Source of the DNA: Lachnospiraceae bacterium
GTDB lineage: Bacteria; Bacillota; Clostridia; Lachnospirales; Lachnospiraceae
DNA length: 33,204 nucleotides
Direction of reading: 5' to 3'
NCBI GenBank assembly: GCA_900751785.1
Contig: CAADSM010000136.1
Coordinates: forward strand, 1 to 33,204
The first letter of the stretch is position 1. The number at the start of each line of letters is the position of its first letter. This document shows, one piece after another, positions 1 through 6,109 of this stretch. Under the pieces are notes generated by a model. The model had not been told where the DNA came from, made no database searches, and saw only the letters and a list, made by a program, of their open reading frames with translations. The position numbers and the translations under genes are program-made.

Positions 1-1
1 A

Positions 2-112
2 AATTCAAAATTTGTTGTTGATGCTATAGTAACATCCCTCGCTTTTGATTGTATTTTTGCTTTTTATAGAACTAATTTTAAAAGAACAAAAGAAAAAGGC
101 GGTGAGGAGTGA
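2..112 (+). CDS. C-terminal end of an unknown, probably membrane, protein (partial)
   Basis: Frame 2 is open from the left edge to a TGA at 110-112 and encodes 36 residues. A hydrophobic stretch (VVDAIVTSLAFDCIFAFY) is followed by a basic, charged tail (RTNFKRTKEKGGEE), which looks like a last membrane helix plus cytoplasmic tail. No family can be named from so short a piece. It lies on the same strand as the small membrane protein that starts at 186, so the two may be cotranscribed. The main doubt is that an open stretch of this length can occur by chance in A+T-rich DNA. Confidence 0.45.
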   Translation, partial: NSKFVVDAIVTSLAFDCIFAFYRTNFKRTKEKGGEE

Positions 113-189
113 ACAAAGACAGTGACAAAAATAGGAGCATAGGATTCACTCGTCAAAGACAGAGAAAAATGGAAGGAGATTTGCCATGA
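109..189 (+). CDS. Possible 26-aa linker ORF between two membrane-protein genes
   Basis: A GTG at 109 overlaps the upstream stop (GTGA), and its own TGA (187-189) overlaps the ATG of the next gene (ATGA). The ORF fills the gap exactly and would encode a short, polar, Arg/Lys-rich peptide. A GAGG sits too close to the GTG for an ideal ribosome binding site, so any translation would depend on coupling. It may be chance; the double overlap is the only support. Confidence 0.2.
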   Translation: MNKDSDKNRSIGFTRQRQRKMEGDLP

Positions 190-635
190 ATAATGATATC
201 AATGAAATCCAGCAGGATTTTGAGGTGCTGAAATATTTTCAGGATGAGTTTCAATATCGACATAAGCATTTTTGGAATGTGATGATCAAACTTTTTGTTT
301 TGGATGTAGTGATTCTGTTGCTGCCATTTTCCACAGAGATTTTCGGAATCAGTCTTGCGCCGATCAAACCGGAGTATATAGTATGCTTTCCGGTTTTTGG
401 AGCGCTGATAGCCATACTGACGTTTATCATTCTAAATGATGAAGCAAAAAAGATCAGTGCGGTAAATAAGGCAAAATACAGGATCGCCAGAGGACTGCCT
501 GAGAAGTATCATTATGAAAACTATGCAGGAAACATGGATGACAAACGCAAACAGCTTGCTTTTAGCCTGACAAAATTTGTGCTGGCGGTGGAATTGATCA
601 TGGTTATTATTGTATTGGCATACTGTATCAGATAG
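186..635 (+). CDS. Small membrane protein of unknown function (about 3 TM)
   Basis: 149 residues. The start is set by GGAAGGAG eight bases upstream of ATG 186. A charged N-terminal helix (about residues 1-30) precedes a membrane segment near 31-52, a second near 63-83, a cytoplasmic-looking amphipathic region (about 84-125, Lys/Arg-rich, with a LPEKYHYENY motif) and a third segment near 128-148. The layout resembles SLATT or RipA-type small membrane proteins, some of which accompany nucleotide-signalling defence genes. That is a resemblance by layout only. It converges on the cupin/TIR pair, so shared function is not implied by an operon. Confidence 0.75.
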   Translation: MNNDINEIQQDFEVLKYFQDEFQYRHKHFWNVMIKLFVLDVVILLLPFSTEIFGISLAPIKPEYIVCFPVFGALIAILTFIILNDEAKKISAVNKAKYRIARGLPEKYHYENYAGNMDDKRKQLAFSLTKFVLAVELIMVIIVLAYCIR

Positions 636-737
636 TGGTCTGCAAGATGCTTATTTAACGTGAGGAATTGGGGGAATTAAAGCAGGAAAAGTATCTGCAC
701 TTTATAGACAGAGGTCGGACTTTGTGAAGCATGACAG

Positions 738-809
738 CGGCAGGAGGGATTGGCGGGAAGCAAATTCTCGCCAATAGATCCCTTCTCGGGCTAAGGAGTG
801 ATCCTGCCG
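738..809. other. Nested stem-loop structure in the 636-848 intergenic gap
   Basis: CGGCAGG (738-744) can pair with CCTGCCG (803-809). Immediately inside, AGGGAT (745-750) pairs with ATCCCT (778-783), and TGGCG (751-755) pairs with CGCCA (769-773). This makes a long branched hairpin between the small membrane protein and the cupin gene. I do not recognise a riboswitch or T-box consensus. It could be a structured 3' UTR, a small RNA ending at the terminator-like hairpin at 833-860, or an old repeat. Confidence 0.35.
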
Positions 810-832
810 GTGACAATTCGGTAAATCCTGTG

Positions 833-860
833 GCGGCTGGAAGCCGCTTTATAATTCTTT
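833..860 (+). terminator. Probable Rho-independent terminator
   Basis: GCGGCT (833-838), a three-base loop and AGCCGC (842-847) are followed by TTTATAATTCTTT. The T-tract is imperfect. The right arm lies next to the stop codon of the minus-strand cupin gene (849). It would end transcripts from the gene at 186-635 or a small RNA from the preceding gap. Confidence 0.4.
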
Positions 861-1280
861 GTCGGCCGGTGTCTGCCATGAAGCCAGCCATTGTTCTAAA
901 TACATATTTAATTCCACCAGTGTTTTGTCGTTCCCGCCGGGAGCCTTGAAAAATAAAATTTTTGTACCGGCAGTATGTTTTGAAGCATATTTTGTCATCG
1001 GCGGAAGAACAAAGAGTGAGTTCTTTTCCAGTTCGATTTCTTTCTTTTCGTCAACCAGAAGAAATTTGCTTTTCCCTTCGAGGATGAAATTATACTCTGT
1101 GGCGTGAAGATGGTAATGAGGCTGATCAGCCGTAAATTCCTTGTAGTAACTTATTCCCATCTCAACATTTTCGTCGTGTATCCATTTCAGATCCTGAGGT
1201 TTTTTCAGATCGCCGCACAGATAAACTCTATAGGCAGATTCGAGTGCTTTGTCAAGATCATTTCCGCGAATTATTTCCAT
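849..1280 (-). CDS. Cupin-domain protein, coupled to the TIR gene
   Basis: 143 residues, a single-domain cupin. The first cupin motif is PHYHLHATEYNFILEG, with His55, His57, His59 and Glu62 as likely metal ligands. The second motif ends in YASKHTAG, with His102. The start is chosen at 1280 because GGGAGG lies eight bases upstream and the ATG overlaps the stop of the TIR gene (TAATG), a classic translational coupling; an ATG at 1313 would run into the TIR coding region. Cupins of this size can be small-molecule binders, isomerases or dioxygenases, and the substrate cannot be read from sequence. The tight pairing suggests the cupin works with, or restrains, the TIR protein (inference). Confidence 0.85.
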   Translation of the reverse strand: MEIIRGNDLDKALESAYRVYLCGDLKKPQDLKWIHDENVEMGISYYKEFTADQPHYHLHATEYNFILEGKSKFLLVDEKKEIELEKNSLFVLPPMTKYASKHTAGTKILFFKAPGGNDKTLVELNMYLEQWLASWQTPADKEL

Positions 1281-2446
1281 TATTTCAGTCCTCCCGGTTT
1301 TATTTTTTCCCATTCTTCAGCCCACTGTTTTAGGGTGTCCAGCGGATTCCTGTGGGGTGTACAGAGGGATGGATTACCTTTAATGTCGTCAAAATTATTG
1401 ACGAAAAAATTGTAATTGTCAGGATCATCTTTTTCCCATATGACAAAACTTCTTCTTTCGTTTTCGTTATGCAGAGCAGCGGAATATAAATCAACTTTGA
1501 CATGATTATATTTTGTTTCGTCCAGAAACTCTACATTGAATATTCCAAACGGCATGCTTATGTTTAAAGTATACAGCCAGAAATGTACGGGTATTTCCGA
1601 TGCTTTCTCTCTGTAAATTGTATCGGTAGTAAGGTTTTTATACATGGTGGCAAGTGCGCTGTAAAGAGCGCCTTCCTCAGAACCGGCGTTTTGGTTGGCA
1701 ATCTTGGATTTGAGATCCTGAAGATTGTATGGATTCGGTTCAGTCAGAATCAGTTCTACAGTGGCGTCCGCCTCACGCATGATAGCTTCCATTGCTTGAG
1801 AAAGGCTGATATCTTTTGTTGGAATATGTCCTTTTTCGCCTACTAAAGGATTGATCAAAAGATTGCTTGCAAAATTCATGATCCTGACTCGCTTAATATT
1901 TTTGTAAAGCTTGTCAGTAATATGCAGTCTGCTGTCAATGGAATAGATATCATGGATTTTTTCCCTCTCCAGCATGAGCACGTTATTATCATATCTGCTC
2001 CGTCGATATTCACTGACATTATTATCCAGCCAATTTTTTAATTTCTTTTCTTTTTCCATCGGAGAAAGATTGTTATATTCCAGAGTAGTGATCCCGTGAA
2101 AATCCGAAGCAACATGTACGTCGTCGATAGTGCATAACGCAACAGCCTTCATACCCAAAACCCCCGCGAAGATTCCGGCCTCTGCAATAACATTATCGCG
2201 AGGGATGAATTGTGTGCTGCCGGCGGAACCGCGGGAAATGATTTCATCGTCAGTATTAAAAATAAATACTCCCCCGCTGTGAGTGCGCGCTGCATGGATT
2301 AACTCTTCAAGAGTATTATATGAAAGACGAAAGGCGTCGACATCGGTCCAAAGAGTTGTCTCTGCGCCGAGTTTCTGCAGGATTTTTTGTATATCGCGTG
2401 CGATATGGACGGAATTTGTTGAAGAACCTATAAATATTTTTTTCAT
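1280..2446 (-). CDS. TIR-domain protein (Cap12/PycTIR-like) with unrecognised C-terminal domain
   Basis: 388 residues. Residues 1-130 match the TIR-like nucleotide-binding family seen in CBASS Cap12 and Pycsar TIR effectors: an N-terminal beta strand KIFIGSS, a central FIFNTDDE, then PRDNVIAEAGIFAGVLG, in which Glu89 sits where TIR NADases carry the catalytic Glu, and a VASDFHGI element. Members of this family typically cleave NAD+ when activated. Residues about 150-388 form a second domain (RVRIMNFASNLL, VELILTEPN, later HFWLYTLN) that I do not recognise; it may sense the trigger. AAGGGAAGGG precedes the ATG. The cupin gene overlaps its stop. The C-terminus is not the two-helix STING type expected of TIR-STING proteins. 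Confidence 0.85.
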   Translation of the reverse strand: MKKIFIGSSTNSVHIARDIQKILQKLGAETTLWTDVDAFRLSYNTLEELIHAARTHSGGVFIFNTDDEIISRGSAGSTQFIPRDNVIAEAGIFAGVLGMKAVALCTIDDVHVASDFHGITTLEYNNLSPMEKEKKLKNWLDNNVSEYRRSRYDNNVLMLEREKIHDIYSIDSRLHITDKLYKNIKRVRIMNFASNLLINPLVGEKGHIPTKDISLSQAMEAIMREADATVELILTEPNPYNLQDLKSKIANQNAGSEEGALYSALATMYKNLTTDTIYREKASEIPVHFWLYTLNISMPFGIFNVEFLDETKYNHVKVDLYSAALHNENERRSFVIWEKDDPDNYNFFVNNFDDIKGNPSLCTPHRNPLDTLKQWAEEWEKIKPGGLK

Positions 2447-2528
2447 TTTTCCCTTCCCTTTTGTATGCGGCGGAATAGGACACGGCAGCTAAGCAGCATA
2501 TCCGCCGATAATTCAACTGTTATCGTAT

Positions 2529-2534
2529 ATTATA
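2529..2534 (-). promoter_or_regulatory. -10 element for the TIR-cupin operon
   Basis: A perfect TATAAT on the minus strand lies about 80 bases upstream of the TIR start. No convincing TTGACA-like box is seen at 16-18 bases, so the promoter may be weak or activator-dependent. The 300-base gap 2447-2746 holds this element, the divergent promoter at 2584-2612 and otherwise nothing I recognise. Confidence 0.4.
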
Positions 2535-2583
2535 CTCTACTGGTATTGAACTGAAAAGAGAAATTGCAGACAGTCAATGTGAT

Positions 2584-2612
2584 TTGACAAACCTGAGGGC
2601 AGCGGGTAAGAT
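2584..2612 (+). promoter_or_regulatory. Sigma-A-type promoter with a long 5' leader
   Basis: Perfect TTGACA (2584-2589), 17-base spacer and TAAGAT (2607-2612). Transcription would start near 2619, leaving about 128 bases of untranslated leader before the ATG at 2747. The leader has G+C-rich inverted stretches but no riboswitch I can name. Confidence 0.6.
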
Positions 2613-2746
2613 GAAATAAATCGACAGCTTACTGCAGGCAGCCGGCTGATCCGGAGGATACGCCACGTTCCGGGGAGCTGCTGTGGAAATCTTAGGTCTG
2701 GCGAGTATTTTATCAGCAGAAGCACACCTGACCGGGAGGGGGAAAT

Positions 2747-4192
2747 ATGAACCGCTTAGTTTACCTTTTTGAATTAGATTCTGTAAGAAATTCACCGGCG
2801 GAGATCAAAGCCGGTCAGGAAGCGTTGTTTGAAGAGCTGGTGCTAAATGGGAACCAGGTAGTTCTTACTTTTAACCAGATTACGGATTCAGCCGCGTTTC
2901 TTTCGATCATACGGCATGAGGAGATGTTCCGACAGATATTGGAATTGTTTCGGATCAGAGCGCTCCAGATTTCTCCTTATGGAACCAAGACTGCTTCTCA
3001 ATATCTGCAGGAGGCGCTTGAAAAGAATCTGAATAAAAACGCACCCGGATTTATCTTTTCCGGAGTCCCGATAGAAAAGTCCGATAAAGAATTGATAGAA
3101 AAGCTGATCACGATCTTGAAAAACGGTGATGTTGCCGGTATGCAGCGCGAATTGGATAAAGCGAAAGAGACCAATGCGCCGGAGGATGAGATCGAGCGAT
3201 TGAAATATTTATGTAAATATGTAAAGCTTATCCTTACGTTAAGTGTGGAGGATCTGACCGGTCCCGTGCAGGAGCCCAGACTTGGACGAGATCTGAAAGG
3301 AATAATCGGAAGCGTATGCCGGAGATATGTGAAGGAGCCGTTCCGCTATATAGATAACAAAAAATGCGGCGTTGAAAAATTTCGGAAACCGGCAGCAGAT
3401 TACTTACAGGAACTGCTGCTGAAACTGACGGCCCCTGACAGCAGGACTTCATGGCATGATGCATTGGAATCGATGCGAAATAAGGGGAATACGGATAGTA
3501 TTGACCTGGCGAAGATGATGGTGAGTCTCTGTTATAATTACAGTATTGAGGAGCGGATTCCAGGGGTATCTCATCACTACATAATAGACGATGAGGAGAG
3601 CTTTTTTCAGGATTTTGAAAACCGGATCTGCCGGTACTGGATGAGTCTGCAGCCTGTGAAGCCATGGGAATATGAGGATCCCGGAGCGGACTGGAGCCTT
3701 GCAGTCCGCGTGCTGGAGAGATGCAGAAAATATGAACCGTCGGAGCCTGAGAAGCGGCTTTCAAAGGACAATGCTGCTGCAAAGCCTTATGAAGCGGACT
3801 ATGAACAGGAAGCGGCAAGCTGGAATAAAAAGATTTCAAGATCAGTCAGGCGCTATTTCTTGTTTTTGCTCGGATGCATTTTGAGCTTTGGGGCGATCGC
3901 TTTTTGTTCGGATATGCTGGATCTGATCTGGGAGAATATTACGGTTGTGCAGGAGCCGGCTTTATATGTAGCGAAATACGTGTTCAAGCTCCTTCTGCTC
4001 GGTGTCATAGGTTCAGCCCTGCTGATGCTTTTTAAAATACCGGATATTCTGGATACTGTCTTAAATGGGATCCAATGCGGCAGGGATAAACGGAGACTTA
4101 AGAAAATACCGCGCGGCAGAGCCTATCGGAATTTTGATGATCGGAAGGAAGAGGCAACAGTAGAAAAACAGCAGAAGAAGCGCGTGCTTTAG
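2747..4192 (+). CDS. Unrecognised 481-aa protein with C-terminal membrane hairpin
   Basis: ATG 2747 is preceded by GGGAGGGGGAAAT. About 365 soluble residues begin with the distinctive NRLVYLFELDSVRNS and are rich in helices, including a charged stretch near residues 125-150. Two membrane segments follow (about 369-388 and 409-431), then a basic, Lys/Arg/Gln-rich tail. No signal peptide is present, so the large N-terminal part should be cytoplasmic and tethered to the membrane. I cannot place the family. The arrangement (soluble N-terminal part, membrane C-terminus) is shared with the macro-domain protein at 6106-7584, 2 kb away on the same strand but separated by an opposing gene. A function linked to that protein is inference. 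Confidence 0.8.
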   Translation: MNRLVYLFELDSVRNSPAEIKAGQEALFEELVLNGNQVVLTFNQITDSAAFLSIIRHEEMFRQILELFRIRALQISPYGTKTASQYLQEALEKNLNKNAPGFIFSGVPIEKSDKELIEKLITILKNGDVAGMQRELDKAKETNAPEDEIERLKYLCKYVKLILTLSVEDLTGPVQEPRLGRDLKGIIGSVCRRYVKEPFRYIDNKKCGVEKFRKPAADYLQELLLKLTAPDSRTSWHDALESMRNKGNTDSIDLAKMMVSLCYNYSIEERIPGVSHHYIIDDEESFFQDFENRICRYWMSLQPVKPWEYEDPGADWSLAVRVLERCRKYEPSEPEKRLSKDNAAAKPYEADYEQEAASWNKKISRSVRRYFLFLLGCILSFGAIAFCSDMLDLIWENITVVQEPALYVAKYVFKLLLLGVIGSALLMLFKIPDILDTVLNGIQCGRDKRRLKKIPRGRAYRNFDDRKEEATVEKQQKKRVL

Positions 4193-4214
4193 TGCGCCTC
4201 TTCTGCTGTTTTTT
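4164..4214. terminator. Bidirectional Rho-independent terminator
   Basis: AACAGCAGAAGA-AGCGC on the left and GCGC-CT-CTTCTGCTGTT on the right form a long stem with a ten-base loop. A run of T follows on the plus strand and a run of A precedes it, giving T on the minus strand. The left arm lies inside the last codons of the 481-aa protein gene. It can serve that gene and the convergent kinase gene ending at 4281. Confidence 0.85.
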
Positions 4215-4280
4215 CAAATATGCAAGAGCTGTGATGAATTTAGGCTGTTTTATGCCGGAGATTGTCTGAACTCAAGGAAA

Positions 4281-5900
4281 TCACACATATTTCCTGATGA
4301 TCTCATTCATCTCATCAAACTTCTGCTCCATCTCATCCACAAGTCTGAACTGCGTTCTCGCACGGATCAGGTTGTGCTCCGGATATTCTGTCTTGAAATA
4401 AGTATCTCCCTCGAGATAATCTGTCAGGAAGCGGATACCGCACTCCAATGTCATAAGGCGGGCGCCCCACGGGAGGCTCATGATCTCTGCCTCTGTCAGC
4501 ACATCGCGTGTCTCTTCCAGATATCCCTTTACATAGAGCTCGTACAAGTTGATATCAAAATGCATCAGGTCGAGATTCGGCTCGTCCTCCTCGGCTGTCG
4601 CGGCGCCGAAGCGGATGGAATCTCCGAAGTCGTTCGCGGCCAGTCCGGGCATGATGGTGTCAAGATCGATGATGCAGAGCCCTTTTCCGGTCTTCTCGTC
4701 AAACAGGATATTGTTCAGCTTTGTGTCGTTGTGTGTGACACGGAGCGGCAGGATGCCCTCCTCCTGCTGCTTTACGAGCACGCCGCAGTCTTCCTCTCTG
4801 GCGAGGACGAAATCAATCTCCGGACGGCAGGTCGCCGCGCGGTTTTTCAGGTCGCGTCTGAGCGCGAAACGGAATGCTCCGAAGCGTTTGATCGTATTGT
4901 GGAAATCCGGGATCGTCTCATTCAGTTTAGATGCGGGATAGTCGCTCAGCTGTTTCAGGAAATGTCCGAAGCTGTTACCTGACTGATAGAACTGTTCCGG
5001 GTTTTCTACGAGCTGATAGCAGACGGAATCGGAGATGTAGTTGTAGCATCTCCATGGTTCTCCCTCGCTGTCCTCAAAATAATTGCAGCCGCTCTTTGTC
5101 TTGATGTAGGACAGTGTTTCGCGGTCCGGGTCGCCGCCTTCTTCGCGGATGACATTTCTCAGATATTCAGTTACGCCGAAAATGTTGTCCATCACACCTG
5201 CAGGATCCTTGAAAACGTTGCTGTTTACACGCTGAAGGACGTATGAGAGCTCATCTCCGTCCTCACCAGGCATATATACGGCGTAGGTCTCGTTGATATG
5301 TCCGGCGCCAAAAGGTTTCACATAGCTGCATCTCGGGCCGAAGCCGAAAGCGTAGATTGCGTCCTCTAAGTTGCGGTCGGTCACGCCGTCGATCTTCCGT
5401 CTTGTCGAGAAAATGACTTCTCCGGCTTCCACTTTCTGTCTTGCAGCTATCGTGCAGTTGGACTTGACTACGCTTCCCAGCCCGATATGCGCTCCGCGGC
5501 CGATAAAGGAATCGTGGTCAATGACAGCGCCGCTGTTGATGAGTACGCCGTGCTCTACTGTCGTGTGTGTATTTACAACTGCATTCTGCATGATAAAGCT
5601 GCCGTTCCCGATCACTGCGCTGGGGCTGACGACTGCGGACGGATGGATGATGGCCGGTACCTGGTATCCTGCTTCCATCAGTTTTTCGGTCCAGTGCAGG
5701 CGCATGTTGTTGTCGCCGAGCGCAGCTACCGCTGTATCGTACTCTTTCAGAAAACTTTCGTAATCACAGCATTTTCCTATGACATCCGGCTCTTTCACAG
5801 CGTCGTCAAGAAAAACTACGTTTTCATAACCTGACATCAGGGCTGTCTCCTGGATCATATGTCCGAAGCCGCCGGCGCCTAAAATCAATAAATTCTTCAT
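4281..5900 (-). CDS. Fusion: NeuD/PglD-type sugar acetyltransferase + NahK-like sugar kinase
   Basis: 539 residues in two modules. Residues 1-about 165 are a NeuD/PglD-type acyltransferase: a Rossmann-like start (LLILGAGGFGHMI), then hexapeptide repeats forming a left-handed beta-helix, with the expected catalytic His129 in AVIDHD and His138. Residues about 185-539 match the aminoglycoside-phosphotransferase fold and especially N-acetylhexosamine 1-kinase: YVLQRVNSNVFKDPAGVMDNI near 220, the catalytic loop THNDTKLNN near 388 and the metal-binding DLD near 411. The likely job is phosphorylation and acetylation of an amino sugar, for example in salvage or polysaccharide precursor supply (inference). 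GGAAAG lies just upstream of the ATG. No glycan operon surrounds it, which is unusual for a NeuD-type enzyme. Confidence 0.85.
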   Translation of the reverse strand: MKNLLILGAGGFGHMIQETALMSGYENVVFLDDAVKEPDVIGKCCDYESFLKEYDTAVAALGDNNMRLHWTEKLMEAGYQVPAIIHPSAVVSPSAVIGNGSFIMQNAVVNTHTTVEHGVLINSGAVIDHDSFIGRGAHIGLGSVVKSNCTIAARQKVEAGEVIFSTRRKIDGVTDRNLEDAIYAFGFGPRCSYVKPFGAGHINETYAVYMPGEDGDELSYVLQRVNSNVFKDPAGVMDNIFGVTEYLRNVIREEGGDPDRETLSYIKTKSGCNYFEDSEGEPWRCYNYISDSVCYQLVENPEQFYQSGNSFGHFLKQLSDYPASKLNETIPDFHNTIKRFGAFRFALRRDLKNRAATCRPEIDFVLAREEDCGVLVKQQEEGILPLRVTHNDTKLNNILFDEKTGKGLCIIDLDTIMPGLAANDFGDSIRFGAATAEEDEPNLDLMHFDINLYELYVKGYLEETRDVLTEAEIMSLPWGARLMTLECGIRFLTDYLEGDTYFKTEYPEHNLIRARTQFRLVDEMEQKFDEMNEIIRKYV

Positions 5901-5975
5901 TGTTCTTTCCGACAGGAGGCGGTGGGTCTCCTGCCATTCCCTTTCTATATTTTTCAGTCCGTGACTATGAGACTT

Positions 5976-5981
5976 ATTATA
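5976..5981 (-). promoter_or_regulatory. Extended -10 element for the acetyltransferase-kinase gene
   Basis: The minus strand reads TGATATAAT (perfect -10 with the TG extension) about 75 bases upstream of the start at 5900. Only a poor -35 (ATGACA at a 19-base spacing) is seen. A CAGGAG/CTCCTG hairpin lies in the leader between promoter and start. Confidence 0.4.
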
Positions 5982-6058
5982 TCAGATTTATCGCAAAATG
6001 TGTCATTTTTATGGCGGGTTGTCTGTTTTTGTACTTTAATGTACGGGTAGGAGGTGAT

Positions 6059-6109
6059 ATGATTGAACTTAAAGAAATGAGATTGATATCGGAGATGAGA
6101 AGTTTATGA
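6059..6109 (+). CDS. 16-aa leader peptide coupled to the macro-domain gene
   Basis: ATG 6059 follows an unusually strong TAGGAGGTGAT ribosome binding site and encodes MIELKEMRLISEMRSL. Its TGA overlaps the ATG of the macro-domain gene (ATGA at 6106-6109). The macro gene itself has only a distant GGAG, so ribosomes probably reach it by reinitiation after the leader. An alternative is that the leader start is the true start of a longer protein joined by frameshifting. The signal is a strong ribosome binding site that otherwise has no gene. Confidence 0.5.
   Translation: MIELKEMRLISEMRSL

Noticed and set aside
650..830. Riboswitch or T-box leader
   Set aside because: The structure is there but no consensus (T-box, SAM, FMN, cobalamin, TPP, c-di-GMP) is present, and it is not upstream of a gene on the plus strand.
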